DNA from: Batillaria attramentaria
Lineage: Eukaryota; Mollusca; Gastropoda; Batillariidae
Length of the DNA stretch: 64,000 bases
Reading direction: 5' to 3'
Assembly: GCA_018292915.2 (NCBI GenBank)
Contig: JACVVK020000442.1
Location: 307,501 to 371,500, forward strand
The notes under the pieces were generated by a model. The model searched no databases. It saw only the letters and a list, made by a program, of their open reading frames with translations, and had not been told where the DNA came from. The position numbers and the translations under genes were made by a program. How positions within the stretch are numbered: position 1 is the first letter of the stretch; every line of letters begins with the position of its first letter. This document shows, piece after piece, positions 12,618-29,428 of this stretch.

Positions 12618-13434
12618 GACGGAGGGTTAATACATAGACTCCCATTGTTACACAAGGGAGCCAAAAAATCAGACATTCAGATGAACTCCTGGCACAAATC
12701 ATTCTCTCAGTTTCATCGCGCGCCCAACAAAACGCGTATACCAATCATCACCTAATTTGAACACACAAGGTTTTTTTTTTTTGGTGCCACTTAACTAGCC
12801 GGGAGAAAACGGGGCTGCAAATTGCTATCTTTCCTCTGAGCTGCCCATCCATCTGAAATGGCGTAAATCCTAGGTTCCTGTATTGAGCACAATCAATCAG
12901 TGTTGCAGACACTGTCCCGTAAAAATATAAAAAAAAAATCAGTCGCATTTATCAGCAGGCTTTGTTGGGAAGAGGTGGTAGATGGGCTGGACGTGGGTGG
13001 AGCGTTAGGGTGGTTGGGGTAGGAGGGGGAGAGGGAAGGGGGGGGGAGGGGAAGAGGAGGACAACCAGCAGATTGATTTGGTCTGCTGCTCGTGTAAACT
13101 CGGTCAGCCACGCTTGTTGGCAGTCCGGGCTCTGCTGTATCACGTTCTTAAAAGTGGGATGATGCATCGTCTGTCCGTAATGACTACATCACAGCTGCTG
13201 ACAATTGGCTATATTCATGTCAGTTCAATTCAATTCAAGATACTTTATTAATCCCTAAGGGAAATTCATCTCGTCACCACCTTAAAGACATACTACTGTG
13301 ACATAGCTTCAAAAATGACAAAATGTTTCAACAGTTTCAGACATACCAATCTGACCACCAACCCCCCCCCCCCCCCCAAAAAAAAAAAAAAAAAAACAAG
13401 CCCAAAAAACCCAAAAAAACAAAAAATCAAAAAC

Positions 13435-13436
<2 letters not shown>

Positions 13437-13483
<47 letters not shown>

Positions 13484-13500
13484 CAGCCATCATCAGAATG

Positions 13501-13556
<56 letters not shown>
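13437..13556. repeat. Two (AC)n tracts and (GC)n
   Basis: (AC)n at about 13437-13480 and 13503-13545, then CGCGCGCGCGCG. A C-run/A-run lies just upstream at 13363-13396. Confidence 0.95.
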
Positions 13557-13557
<1 letters not shown>

Positions 13558-13783
13558 TCGTTGCTCGGCGAGTCCCGTTACGAGAGGGACGCTAAAGCGG
13601 AATTCCAACCCGCCAATCGGGGTAATAACTTTCGTTGTCGCCCGCTGTGCGGTTATGTTCGGCCAGTCTTCGTGTTTGATACACTGTTTGGTAGCAGAGA
13701 GTTACGTACGTTGTTCCTGATCGGTTTCTGACGAGTTTTGCGATTTCTAGTGCAGTCGTGTTTTACTGCTGATTTTCAGAATG

Positions 13784-13858
<75 letters not shown>
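13556..13858 (+). repeat. Dispersed repeat E copy 2, ending in (AC)n
   Basis: Second copy of the 888-1192 repeat in the same orientation, with roughly 5% differences and the same (AC)n tail position. An (AC)n/(GC)n tract also abuts its left end. Confidence 0.85.
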
Positions 13859-13860
<2 letters not shown>

Positions 13861-13964
13861 TTTTTGCGTCCTGGGACCATGTGTTTTGTGGCATTTGTGG
13901 ATAATTTTGACGTTGGTGCTGTTTTGTGTTTTGCTCAGTCACTCTGTCTTTTAATCTCATGTCC

Positions 13965-14155
13965 ATGTGGGTGGGTGAATGGTTGGGTGGGTGCAAGCGG
14001 AATTACCGAGCTTGTGTGCCGCTCGACTGTCAATACTCAAGTCATGAGTTCGATTCCCGGTTTGATCCTGAAAGGCAAATATTTGTGCTCTCCGCCAAGC
14101 TTGGTGGGCGAAGATTCGAAACCGCCCAAACAATCTACCAACAGACTCAAGAACC
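13965..14155 (+). mobile_element. Possible second tRNA-like SINE
   Basis: It has a box-B-like GAGTTCGATTCCC after an A-box-like TTACCGAGCTTG, then CAAATATTTGTGCTC, which echoes the SINE body. It is divergent from the main family and its ends are unclear. Confidence 0.4.
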
Positions 14156-14206
14156 AAGAACCAGCTTTGTAGATGTCGCTGGAAAGAGCGCTAGTCAACC
14201 GTTACA

Positions 14207-14375
14207 GATTTCATTGGCGGGTGGGTGTTTGGGAGTTTAACGACCTTTCCCACCACATACGGGTGAAACGCCAGCACAAATATTTGGCCACAGCCGGGAT
14301 ACGAACTCACGACCCGAGCATTAGAAGTCCAACGCTCTACCATTCGGCCACCCCGGCTCCCCGATTTCATTGGCG
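14207..14375 (-). mobile_element. tRNA-derived SINE with perfect 13-bp target duplication
   Basis: The element at 14220-14362 is flanked by GATTTCATTGGCG at 14207-14219 and 14363-14375. It lacks part of the body (GGGTGAAACGCCAGC instead of the full GATATCAAAGACGGGG stretch). Subfamily GTTCGTATCC. Confidence 0.93.
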
Positions 14376-14952
14376 TGTAACCAGATTCTGATTGACAAGT
14401 CAGCGCAGCTAATCACAGTGCACCAGTACTCCAATACCAATACCAATACCAATACCAGCACAAATAAATCACACGTGTGGGATTGACTGTCGGAATACTC
14501 GAGGGTTCGCTGCTACAACGTCCTCTCTTCTTTCTGTCTGTATCGATGGCAGGGAACCCTCGGTTTGCTTGACAAAGTTGCCAGGCGATGGCAAAACACA
14601 GTAAATACGTGTGGAAAAAGACCTTTGTCAATGTCTTTCATCTTGAAATCACCTATTTCCCCAGCAAGTGACACCATGGACTTACCGTGTTGAGCCATTG
14701 CGCGGCAGGAAGAAATCAGATGGGTTGCCAAAGAAAATCTGAGGGCGTGGGTACGGGCCTTTGGACTACATGTTAATTATGTTACGTTCTTCCCAGTACT
14801 GGCAAAGAAGAAAACTCCACAGATGATTTTCACTAAGTCTAATGCGCAGGCACAAACTGTATTCAAAAGGACGACTATATATCTCTGGGTCATTCATAAT
14901 TTCATAGCCTCGCTTTCAGTTCTGACGCGAGGGTCATGCCAGCAAGAAATGA

Positions 14953-15060
14953 TGTTGTTTCACGTCATAATAATAATAATAATAATATGGGTACTTAAGA
15001 GACGCCCTCCCCCTCTCGGGAGCTCAGGGTCCCTTACAATCAACACACACTCACTACGGC
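14953..15060 (-). repeat. (AAT)n-tailed retroelement 3' end
   Basis: (AATAAT)n followed by TGGGTACTTAAGAGACGCCC and GAGCTCAGGGTCCCTTACAA. Same style as the (ATT)n-tailed ends at 31306, 47510 and 55735, in reverse. Confidence 0.5.
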
Positions 15061-15140
15061 CGCAACACGTGCACTTTAATTCTCCTTGCTGTGGGCGTTT
15101 TGTTGTTTTTGTTTGTTTGTTTGTTCGGTTTTTTTTTGTC

Positions 15141-15175
<35 letters not shown>

Positions 15176-15859
15176 CGGGGGGTGGGGGTGGGGGTAATTA
15201 AATTACGTTGGCGAGATACTACATTACACGTCACGCCGATACAAATTCAAGCCGGACGATGTATGCTTCAGAGATTCTCATGCGCTAAAAATGATTTCTC
15301 TGAAGGACGGAATGACACGTCTTGAATCATGCGTCTAACCCTTTTGTATTTTTTTTGTCTTTCCCGTTTCAAGCTTTCCGAAAAACGTCGTGCAGCTAAT
15401 TTTTCGCTACATTACCTTTCCCTCCAGAGCTGGCCTGATGTCTCTTGTTCATTCCATTCTTTCCCTTCGGAAATCGATAAAACATTTTTGAAAATTCTGT
15501 GGGGTAGGACCTTGACTGATCACGGACCAACGGGCCAGACATTGTTTTCCCTCCCTAAAGGACCTCCTGTGACCTCTTCAGACACTTCCAGGCGATTCCA
15601 GACGATTCCAGACGAGCGCAGTTGTCGTGGTGCGACACCCACCGTCGCCGTTAGAGGGACGGGCAATTGCACAATTCACTCAACGCCCTACTGCCGCCAT
15701 GTTTTACTGTCGAAAGCCACGTGATGGCGCATGCTAAGCGACACCGGAAATCGCGGCACGAGGGAAGTTTCCTGCCGCAGAGTGGTTTAATCCAATCAGA
15801 GAGAAGAAGCACTGTGTTTGAATAAGCCATATATACGGAATGAAGTCGATGAGTACTGT

Positions 15860-15925
15860 ATACTTGTATTTTTTCCCTCCGCTGACAGGGTATAAATAGC
15901 TTTCAGAACAGCTTAGATGAGTACT
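15860..15925 (+). promoter_or_regulatory. TATA-box candidate
   Basis: GGGTATAAATAGC at 15888-15900, with TTTCAGAACAG about 25-30 bp downstream as a possible start site. No supported exon follows, so this may be chance. Confidence 0.15.
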
Positions 15926-16129
15926 TACTCAAGTCTAACACCGCGAGCTGTTAGCTAAAACAATACGACAGAACAATATTCTCTGATGGTAACACTTGCA
16001 GAATGATATCTAGAGCTGTACCATTATATCAATTATCGACTGCACGTCCTAAAATTGAATTGAATTGAATTAAATTCGGGTGAAAATATTTTATTCATCG
16101 CCGACAGGGAGATTGCTCTTGCCCGAAAT

Positions 16130-16180
16130 ACACGAGTGAGTGAGTGAGTTTTTAGGGCTTAAAGCCGCGCAAGCCACCCG
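16130..16180. repeat. (GAGT)n repeat fragment
   Basis: CGAGTGAGTGAGTGAGTTTTTAGGGCTTAAAGCCGC, flanked by the duplicated 16-mer CCCGAAATACACGA. The duplication suggests a short insertion. Confidence 0.5.
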
Positions 16181-16329
16181 AAATACACGACATCACATGA
16201 ACATTATATACAAAAACATAAAGAAACACCAACAAGACATGGCAAGACCTAAGAATTAATAGCTTAAAAATCATCTATGCATAACTTAAGATAATCATAA
16301 GTCTCCAGAAAATTCCAAACGATTCACTG

Positions 16330-16455
16330 GTTGTTTCGGTTTAACTTCCTTCTCCATCACTTAAGGGTGATATCAAAGACTGAGCAACGAGAAAAAGCCA
16401 GCACAAAATTTTGTCTCCCAGCTCGCCCGAGTATTGACAGTTCTCTGCTCTAATA
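16330..16455 (-). mobile_element. Degenerate tRNA-derived SINE
   Basis: The reverse-orientation body (GGGTGATATCAAAGACTGAG, GAGAAAAAGCCAGCAC) is recognisable, but the head is strongly mutated. Confidence 0.75.
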
Positions 16456-17517
16456 CACGTAGGTCAGCTATAGTTGTTCTTCGTCCTGAAAGGAACCCAT
16501 GCAGACATCATAATCATACTCCTTACACATCATGAAAATGTGTGTGGGGAGTGCCCCCGATATCAGATGACATGCTGATTGGCTATGTTGTTCAGATTGT
16601 GGTGTTTGCCACAGCACTTTTGTGTCACCAGTTTACGAAGTTTATGTGTCCTTATTTCATTACAGCCTTTCGAAAAAGTCAGATGAAAAGATATATATAT
16701 ATATATATATATACATGTACGTGTACAAATGTAACTGCGCCAGCCCGATGTAACCAGATAGAATTATGTTGACTGTATGCTTCATCAAGTGACCGCTGGA
16801 ATCTCCACGCGCAGACTCTGCCTCAGCATTCAGTCATCTGGCAGCTTAAGAAGTCTTATCATGATTAAAGAAACCATCTCTAGACAGACTAGTGGACATA
16901 GCTGGGAGCATGAAACACCCCGTCACACAACTATTCAGCCTTTCAACTGACACCCAAGCACGTTCACTCGCAATCTCGCGTGTAGGCAGATCACTTAGAA
17001 CCAGTCTTCACTGCATCTGCTTTCTTCTCATCGGCTTTACCTATAGCAGCTCGTAACGATTCCGCAACTTGGCCTCTGTGGCTACGGCAAACTGCACAGT
17101 ATTGACAGAAATCCTAGGCGCTATTTGAACATGTTTTGAGGGCACGATCGGACACTACTCGGCCCTGAGCAAGAGAGGGCGTTTCCAATTTAGCACGTCC
17201 AGATCCCAAGACGTGGGCGAGATGGAGTTGTGAGATTGTGTGAGTGCAACAGGTTATGCACACAAAGCTGCAGCAGGGTTATTTTTTTAATCCCTTTCGT
17301 TCTGGGCAGTCGTGGTTGATTATTTAATTATTGTGCCGATCTGGCGCAGATGTGCCAGAAATGAGAAAGCTTCCGTTTGTCTGTCTGTTTCTGTCTGTCT
17401 GTCTGTCTGTCTGTTTCTTATACATTATACGCTATTGCTGCACATTTCATATTTTTGAATGAAACCGTAGTATGTATGTTTGTATGTTCATGTAGTGTGT
17501 ATGTATGTATGGACTGG

Positions 17518-17692
17518 GGGGGAGCCGGGGTGGCCGAATGGTAGAGCGTTGGACTTCTAATGCTCGGGTCGTGAGTTCGTATCCCGGCTGGAGCCACATA
17601 TTTGTGCTGGCTTTTTCATCGTTGCCCCGTCTTTGATATCACCCGTATGTGGTGGAAAAGGACGTTAAACCCCCAAACCCCTACCCCACCCC
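17518..17692 (+). mobile_element. tRNA-derived SINE
   Basis: Nearly full-length copy, GTTCGTATCC subfamily, in a (TGTA)n-rich setting that hides any target duplication. Confidence 0.9.
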
Positions 17693-18426
17693 TTGTATGT
17701 ACTGAATATTGGTATGTGCTGTATGTATGTAGGCGTGCTTGTATCTATGTTTGACGCTATTATTATTAAAGTGTGTGTTTGGTTTTGGTTCTTGTGTATA
17801 GTTTGTTGTTTGCTTTTTTTTATATTTCCTCTTTACGTGAACAAGTTAGGACGCTTGAAAAACGGGCAGTGCAATTTGTAATAGTTACACACGCATTCCC
17901 TCACCCCACATCACCCACTTCTCTCAATCCTGTCAGTGAAATCACTAAAGGATATTAGACTTGAAAGCGCTCTCTAACCCACTCACAAATCCTCTCTGTT
18001 GCTATGCCAGTTGATGGAGCCATTCCAACACGCTTTTCAGAAGAAATCTTTCGTACCGGGTAAACCCCCAAACATGGCTGATCTTTTTACGATCGACCTT
18101 TCTCCCACACAAATATGTTTTCAGCACGACAGAGCACAGTCTGTGCAAACCTTCTTTATCCTTCTCAACTCTGCACCCAGCTTCCGTGGATTAGTTTAGC
18201 ATGTCGAACTTGATCTGGCCGTTTTCACCGCTGTATTAGGCGGATATTTTTGAACCATTATCACCAGACAGGATTGCTTTGATCAACATTTCTTGCATGA
18301 TTAACAGCAGGAGTAGCTTCATCCAGTTCTTAGTGTACGGCACGTTGTGTTTATAAAAAAAAAGAAGAAAAAAAATCAATCAGCCTTTCGTTTTTGCTGA
18401 CGCATGTGTAAGGATTCTGCAATCTG

Positions 18427-18427
18427 T

Positions 18428-18494
<67 letters not shown>
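18427..18494. repeat. (AC)n microsatellite
   Basis: About 68 bp of pure AC. Confidence 0.97.
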
Positions 18495-18495
<1 letters not shown>

Positions 18496-19349
18496 CCCTT
18501 TGCACTGAGCAGCGTGTCTGGGTTTAATCTTAGACTGCAAAGTTTGGTGTGGGAAGAACACGAGCGTAGGCAGAGCCTCTTCACGTTCCATATCATTTAC
18601 GGTGTTCTTTTCAAAGTTGTCTGGGCTCAGCAAAACTTTTGCACCTTCATACTTACAGAACAGAGGTGGGTTTTTTTTTCCCTCTGAGAATCGTCAACTC
18701 TGTTTTTGTTGTTGTTGTTGCAAGAACAAACAAAACAACAGCTGGGATCACACTTTCTGTGCAACTCCTGCAGTGTGGAAAACATGCGTTTTCACAAATG
18801 TGAATTACGACCATTTTGATCAGCTCTAACTTGTATGTTAGTTATTCCATGGCCTCCTTGCATGATGGCATATTTACTAAATATATGCGAACGGTCGTCT
18901 TTGTCGCAAAACAGTTGAAGGCGTTATCAGAAACGACGACGAACTGCGTGGGAACGGAACGAGGCGAAAATATGGAACAGTTTCTAAAATGGAATTGGTA
19001 CCTCGAACCATATTTAGCCTTTTAGAAATAGCACCCTCCCACGTGAGGACCAGGGCTTGCATAAAAAGAGCTAATTTTGTTGTCCCGTCTCTCACTGGCT
19101 CGTCCAAAATACTAGCGCCTGAAGACATGGCGGTATAGGAAAGCACTTTAGGTTTGAAGCGATCTGGTTTACCGAGGAGGTTTCTGTTTCGGAGAAGAGA
19201 CGAAAATAGCACAGCTCACTTCTGCAAAGTTCGCTTCATGTGTGATAACTGATATGTAGTCAAGCCAAATCTCTCTCTCTCTCTCTGAGCTCTAGTTTGC
19301 CTGCCCTCGAAATCTGTATTCGAGTTTCCCCTTAATCTTCTTTCCTAAC

Positions 19350-23690
<4,341 letters not shown>

Positions 23691-23854
23691 TGTGATGAAG
23701 GGAAGAGCTGGCCTGGTCTATTGATGTTTTATTTCAGGGCTTTAAGTGGCATGCATTGTCGACGTAGTGTGTTTAAACGAAGGCCTCAGGCGTTCTCTTC
23801 AAGTGTTGATTACTGGCGCGAACCTTTCGCCAGTGTTTGCTTTGCCGGTAGACG

Positions 23855-23933
<79 letters not shown>

Positions 23934-23934
23934 T

Positions 23935-24005
23935 ATGAAATGGCGAGACGAGCGCTTTTTGAATAGATGAAATTGCTACATAGTCCCAGTAAGAGTACAC
24001 GTTTC
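23935..24005. repeat. Diverged relic of the satellite core
   Basis: GAGCGCTTTTTGAATAGATG, AAATTGCTAC, AGTAAGAGTACACG parallel the array core with about 25% change. It follows a (GT)n tract at 23862-23932 rather than (GA)n. Confidence 0.75.
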
Positions 24006-24248
24006 GCAATAACTTGTGCAAACATACTTCGCTGTTCCTGGAACTGAAGTGTGGTGTTCAAAGTGCTAGGTGTAGAGAGATGTTATCGTTTGGTTTAAAC
24101 AGATTTATTTCGTTGCGTATTGTGGAGATACAAAAGAAAAAAAAAACTGTTTTGACAATGGACAAGATAAACTTACAGTATGCTCAATAAACATCCATTT
24201 ACAGCAAACTTGCAACGGCAGATCACAGAATGATTACAAATTACGAGA

Positions 24249-24350
24249 GAGAATCAATGAATCAATGAACCTTTATTTTACAACGGTAGAGGCAGTTGAC
24301 GTCAAGTAGTCAGTTTTCATATCTGCCGTTGCTAAAAACTACTATTAACT
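24249..24350. repeat. Repeat tail motif with (ATCA)n
   Basis: AATCAATGAATCAATGAACC, TTTATTTTACAACGGTAGAG, ending CTGCCGTTGCTAAAAAC. Third copy of the 9018 and 9533 type. Confidence 0.7.
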
Positions 24351-24542
24351 AACTAACAAAATAAGAAATAAAACAAAAAGAAAAACAAACAGACAGATTA
24401 ATGCACAAATAAAACAAACAAACAAACAAACAAACAAACAAACAGCGAACAGATGTTGCAAACACACGTACACTCATACACATTGTCTATTGATTTCACG
24501 TGCACACAAGAATTTTTTTTCTTTTAAAAGTCAATAATAATA

Positions 24543-24741
24543 ATTAAACACAAAGGGTGGGTGGGTGTTTGGGGGGTTTAACGTCCTTTTCCACCACATA
24601 CAGGTGATATCAAAGACGGGGCAACGATGAAAAAGCCAGCACAAATATTTGGCCCCAGCCGGGATACGAACTAACGACCCGAGCATTGAGAGTCCAACGC
24701 TCTACCATTCTGCCACCCCGGCTCCCTTGATTAAACACAAA
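24543..24741 (-). mobile_element. tRNA-derived SINE with perfect 12-bp target duplication
   Basis: ATTAAACACAAA flanks the element at 24543-24554 and 24730-24741. It is full-length, GTTCGTATCC subfamily. Confidence 0.93.
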
Positions 24742-25718
24742 AAGAGACGTATAAAATAGCAAGCGAACAGTCGGCATGCACGTAATCAGACAAAACTACT
24801 AAAATGTAATATACCAGTGTTAAAGGTGAAGAAAAAAAAAAGTGTTACAGCATTTATGACTTCACGCTTTACTGAGACATGAAGTATTTAAACAACCTCT
24901 CTTTAAAAACAGTGCTAGAGGATGTGGCTTTAACATGAACCGGGAGGGAGAGAGAGAGAGAGAGAGGTCTCAGCTGGTGAGCATTCTTTTCTTCACCAGC
25001 AGTCAGCCGCTACAGTCGTTCTTAGGAAAAACGTGCCGAAAGTGTGATAAACTCTAGAGAAGTGCTAAAAATATGTTTACACCACTTGCCAGTGCAAACT
25101 TTCAGTGAGTTAACTATGAGTGCTTTACGTCCGAAAATAGTAATGAAACAGAGGGAGCGAAAGTGTGAGTTATGACTTTCCATAACCCACTCAGTGGTTT
25201 ACGAGTTCACAAAACACACTCCAGTTACGTCATCAATAAGAAAGTGCGTCATTTCAAACATTTGGAACTCATACTCACGGCCGGTGCACAGTTATTTTGC
25301 TCAGTTTTGGGGGTTAAAAGTTATTTTCCTTGCATCACGTAAAAAAATAATCGCACAGAAAAATCTCTGCGAAGTATTTGCGAGTGCACTTTTGAATGTC
25401 AGCACATGAGCACATGCTTTGAATGATATTCTTCTTAACATCAAGCAATTTCACCTGCCCTACTCATCATTTCCTCACAAGTCAGTGCGCAGAGTTTTGA
25501 GGGAGTACAAAAGTCACTAGTCACCCCGATGGTTCGACTGGGAGGAGGCTCGGTAGCTACACAAAACAATCGAAACTTCTCGGGGGTAGTCTTTCGCCGT
25601 AAACCACAATACCTAACCATGTAAGCTCTATAGGTTGACTGGCAATGGAAGATCTGTGTTGCCGTGGAGAAGTAGATGGATGTATTGATACTGTCAAAAA
25701 AGTTGTTGATGATATCGC

Positions 25719-25755
<37 letters not shown>

Positions 25756-26109
25756 ACACATGATTGTCTGAACACAGCAACCCCCAGGCTGGTCTTTTGA
25801 AGTGGACGCGCACCAGCTAGGGTTTTCACAAAATGACGGCACTGGTGATATTTCCATAAGCTTTGCATGGCCGCGATACTGGCAAATTGGAGCTGGAAAA
25901 TTCTGCAAACAAAGGATGCTCGCCATGCCGGCTCAACGGCGACCTCTAGCCAAGGGGGGGGGGCTACTACCGCTACTCGTCTGCTAGGGCATCAGGGAAG
26001 GAGAGAGCCCTTACACAAAATTATTTATTTGTCAATGATTTTCATTTTCATAAGGAAGAACAGGACTTGTTCCTGTCGGTCGACACTTTGCATGGATTTT
26101 CACGAGAAC

Positions 26110-26151
<42 letters not shown>

Positions 26152-27008
26152 AAAGGCCATTATATCGGTTGGGGACAAAAGAGGACACCACTCTAGTCAT
26201 TTACGGGCGCACTACTGGTAGAGAGTTGTTCCCTCTTGTTGCCCTTATTAGTTCACCCCCGTATACCTAATTTTGACGTGACACCAGAGAGCGTAGTGTA
26301 CAGGTGCTGTCTGGTGATATACCTACCTCCACGCATTTTCCAGCGACCTCTTTCTTCTCGCCCCCACCCCATCCACCCTCACGTACCCATCGCCACTTGT
26401 CCATCCTCGCCCACTTTTCAGCAAGAAAGACTCTCGTTATCTCTGCCACCCATTTTCTTGTCCCCTGACCGAATGTGAATGATTTTCTAGAACCCTGCTT
26501 ACCTTACAATCGCAATCTCTCGACCCACCCCCCTCCACCCGCCCGCTTCCCAAGCGCGCCTCTCTCCCTCACCCCACCCCCTTCCACTCGCGCCTGAAAT
26601 GCACGTGCAGTTTCAGCACGACGCGTGACGTCCAGGAAATTAGAGGAAAAATGCCAGTATAATCTGGAAATCACCGGTTTGTCATTCGCTCGCTCATTTC
26701 CAGACGCGAGGTTGAAGAGGAGGTCGTGTTGGGTGGGGGAACCGGGGGGAGGGGGGGACGGGAGGGGGGACTTAGCCGGGGGTGTTGGAGAAATCGTGCA
26801 GACTACAAAGTTTTGAAGTTGAGCAAGGTTAGGAAAGACTGACAAGCGAGACCACCATTCCATATTTGTCTCATGCTTATCGCCCGTGACAAAAAGGAGT
26901 CGCTAGGATTGCTTTATATTTCAAAAATAAATGATGCAGGCCCCGGAAATACACAAGAGAAAGAGAGAGAAAGCAACTAACAGAAATATCAGCAGATGTC
27001 TGTGGCCA
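24742..27008. other. No gene seen
   Basis: (GA)n at 24950-24966 and 25724-25750, (AC)n at 26109-26150, and C/G-rich low complexity at 26330-26800. Antisense frames to 161 codons are compositional. 27558-27925, 28463-28514 and 28601-28753 are also empty. Confidence 0.6.
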
Positions 27009-27557
27009 AAGGACACAATTGCACGAGGTCTCAAAATGCCCATATATTCCCTGTTAGCCTCGGGCATCATAGTCACCCCTAAAAATGCTTCAATCTACAA
27101 AAAAGAAGAAAGTCATGCACAGACCATTCAAGGGCACGCACCTGACATGAGTTTAAAAATATTTGAATGTCTCCTTTCCGTTCAGGCCTCACTGGAGTAA
27201 TGCTAGTCTACTATCTATTTAGGCAAAAAACAAAACAAAAACAAAACAACAACCACCACCAAAACAAAAACAACAGCAACAAAAGAAAACAAACAAACAA
27301 ACAAACAAAACAAAACCCGCTTCTTTTAAATCCGCTCGTGTCGCTTTTGTCGCTCTTCAGCGCAAAAAGTCCCAACTTTACTGGCAGCTTGCCTGTTGTT
27401 GCCCCCCCCCCCCCCGGCATACACCTTGGGCTACAAAGTACAAAATCACGAAAATCACGCTTTTTCGCGACAACAACTCATTACAAGCTAGCACACTCGC
27501 CAAACAGGGTTCTCCAAATACTCACTGCACATGACCCTACGGTCAGTTTGTGTCCTT
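27009..27557 (+). mobile_element. Short TIR element D, copy 3
   Basis: It is bounded by AAGGACACAA (27009) and TTTGTGTCCTT (27547-27557). It carries an A/C-rich expansion at about 27226-27318 and a C-run at 27402-27415 that are absent from copy 2. Confidence 0.65.
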
Positions 27558-27925
27558 ACGCTTGTGTGTCCAAATGAAAGTGGCCGCAGATTGAAACTGC
27601 ATGCGCTTATTATTGAAATTGCGGCCTCAGCTCTACGATGATCAGATCAGTCGCGGCAAAATAAGTGAAAAACGCTTTATCTGACAAAGGTTTATAACTT
27701 TGTATCGCTTTTCTGTATACAACCGGCCCATGCAGATCTTCACATTAGTGTGCGTGTAAGCAATTTTGATTTAGTTCAGTTTAGTTCCATTTTAAACAGT
27801 GTGGGACAGTTTGCACCCATGACGTACGCCATTTCTCAATACGTGTGACACACATACAACAGAGGGTGGACCACGTTTTAACGAATGCGCTGGCTCTGTG
27901 CATCGGAATCAGACACTGGGGTCAC

Positions 27926-28462
27926 AATGGCCCCGTTTACGCTACAGAGCGCTCTGAGGGCGCCCAAGCGCACCGTACTGAGAGCGCTCCACGGCGCTTA
28001 CATGACACAATCGTGGCCCCGTTTACATTACAGAGCGCTCTGAGGGCGCCTCTAAAGCGCACGGCACTGAGAGCGCTCCACGGCGCTTACATTACACAAT
28101 CGTGGAAGGGGAGCTGATATGTCACGTGCTCTCGAGGAATGTGACATATTCAAGATGGCAGCGCCCAGAAAGCACGTGTTTTTGTATGCCTGGCAGAAAA
28201 AAAACAAACAACAAAAAACGATCTTTCGCCATTTTCAAAAATGGCCTGTTGCTACGCTGACACAGGGCCCACGTCAAAAATGGCCTGTTGCTACGCTGAC
28301 ACAGGGCCCCATGTGACGTGACGAAAGCGCCCTAAGCTAGAGCGCACTCAGACTACCCACTGTAGGTAGTCTGAGAGCGGTGCGCTTTCGGAGCGGTTTG
28401 TCCAAGTGTAAACGCGACAGGGCGCTCTCAGAGCGCTCTCAGGGCGGGTAAACGGGGCCAAT
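27926..28462. mobile_element. 531-bp non-autonomous TIR transposon with AAT target duplication
   Basis: The element 27929-28459 begins GGCCCCGTTTAC and ends GTAAACGGGGCC. AAT flanks both sides (27926-27928, 28460-28462). Subterminal regions are rich in AGAGCGCTCT and GAGGGCGC. The left end is tandemly doubled (27929-28014, 28015-28103), and a 36-bp block with ATGGCCTGTTGCTACGCTGA occurs twice (28242-28312). The 3-bp duplication would fit PIF/Harbinger-type elements, but superfamily is not proven. Confidence 0.8.
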
Positions 28463-28514
28463 ATATCATCTGAGACCATTGCGATGAATCTGGCCGATGT
28501 ATATGTCGTTCTAG

Positions 28515-28600
28515 AAGTGTACCGCGTACTGAGCAGAGCGTTATTTGGTTGCGGACTGAGGACCAGCTACACGGCGCTAGGATTGGTGGCTATTTTTGGA
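28515..28600 (+). repeat. Dispersed repeat G copy 1
   Basis: GTACCGCGTACTGAGCA and CGTTATTTGGTTGCGGACTG are shared with 58680-58785 in the reverse orientation. Confidence 0.7.
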
Positions 28601-28753
28601 AGCTTTGTCTAGTCCGTTGAGGAATGGACTTTAGCCTAAAAGAAAGTCGTATTTCTCTAATGTCAGAAGGCACAAAGTCACGAAAAGTGCCGCAATGGTC
28701 ATCCTTGGCACACAGCCTTTGTGCTTTGTGATTTTAAACGGCAGTTTTCCATT

Positions 28754-28956
28754 TCAGTGGCGCTACGGGTGGGTGGGTGGGTGTTTGAGGGGTTTAACGT
28801 CCTTTTCCACCACAAAGGGTGATATCAAAGACGGGGCAACGATGAAAAAGCCAGCACAAATATTTGGCCCCTGCCGGGATACGAACTCACGACCCGAGCA
28901 GTAGAAGGCCAACGCTCTACCATTCGGCCACCCCGGCTCCCCTCAGTAGCGCTACG
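28754..28956 (-). mobile_element. tRNA-derived SINE with 14-bp target duplication
   Basis: TCAGTGGCGCTACG (28754-28767) and TCAGTAGCGCTACG (28943-28956), one mismatch, flank a full-length copy. Confidence 0.92.
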
Positions 28957-29428
28957 AACATAGAGACTTTAAAGTATGACGCTAGTCAAGAACTTACGTC
29001 CAAGCCTCTGTCTCTCCATGCATCCGACCCCTAGGTTTTAACTCTACACACTTCGCCAAGCTCAGTTAAGGCCGCTGAATCACTTGCGTTTCATTTGTTT
29101 GCCCCCAGACATTAGGTGTTGTTTCCAACCATTTTATAGTGAATAAACATTTGCGACACATTCATTTTGCATGAATATTATTGGATCACCTTGTTTTCTA
29201 GTTCAGTTTCTGTTGCCAGTCTTAGCAGCTTAACGGTGGAAGGTTGTAGTTAACAGTATCAGCTTTAATTAAGTCTGTGACAATTTCAGTAGGCTTGTTT
29301 TTGCAAACCTAGTAATGAATAATGGTAAGTTTTCTTACAAATTTGGTGCTTTGCCCGTACCAACTAAGGATTTCATTGTCTTTCTCCAAACTACAAACTC
29401 AGAGGCAAAATCTAGTGACTGCCTTTAA

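Noticed and set aside
15860..15925. A real promoter of a nearby gene
   Set aside because: Only a TATA motif is present and no downstream exon could be supported, so it is kept as a very low-confidence site.
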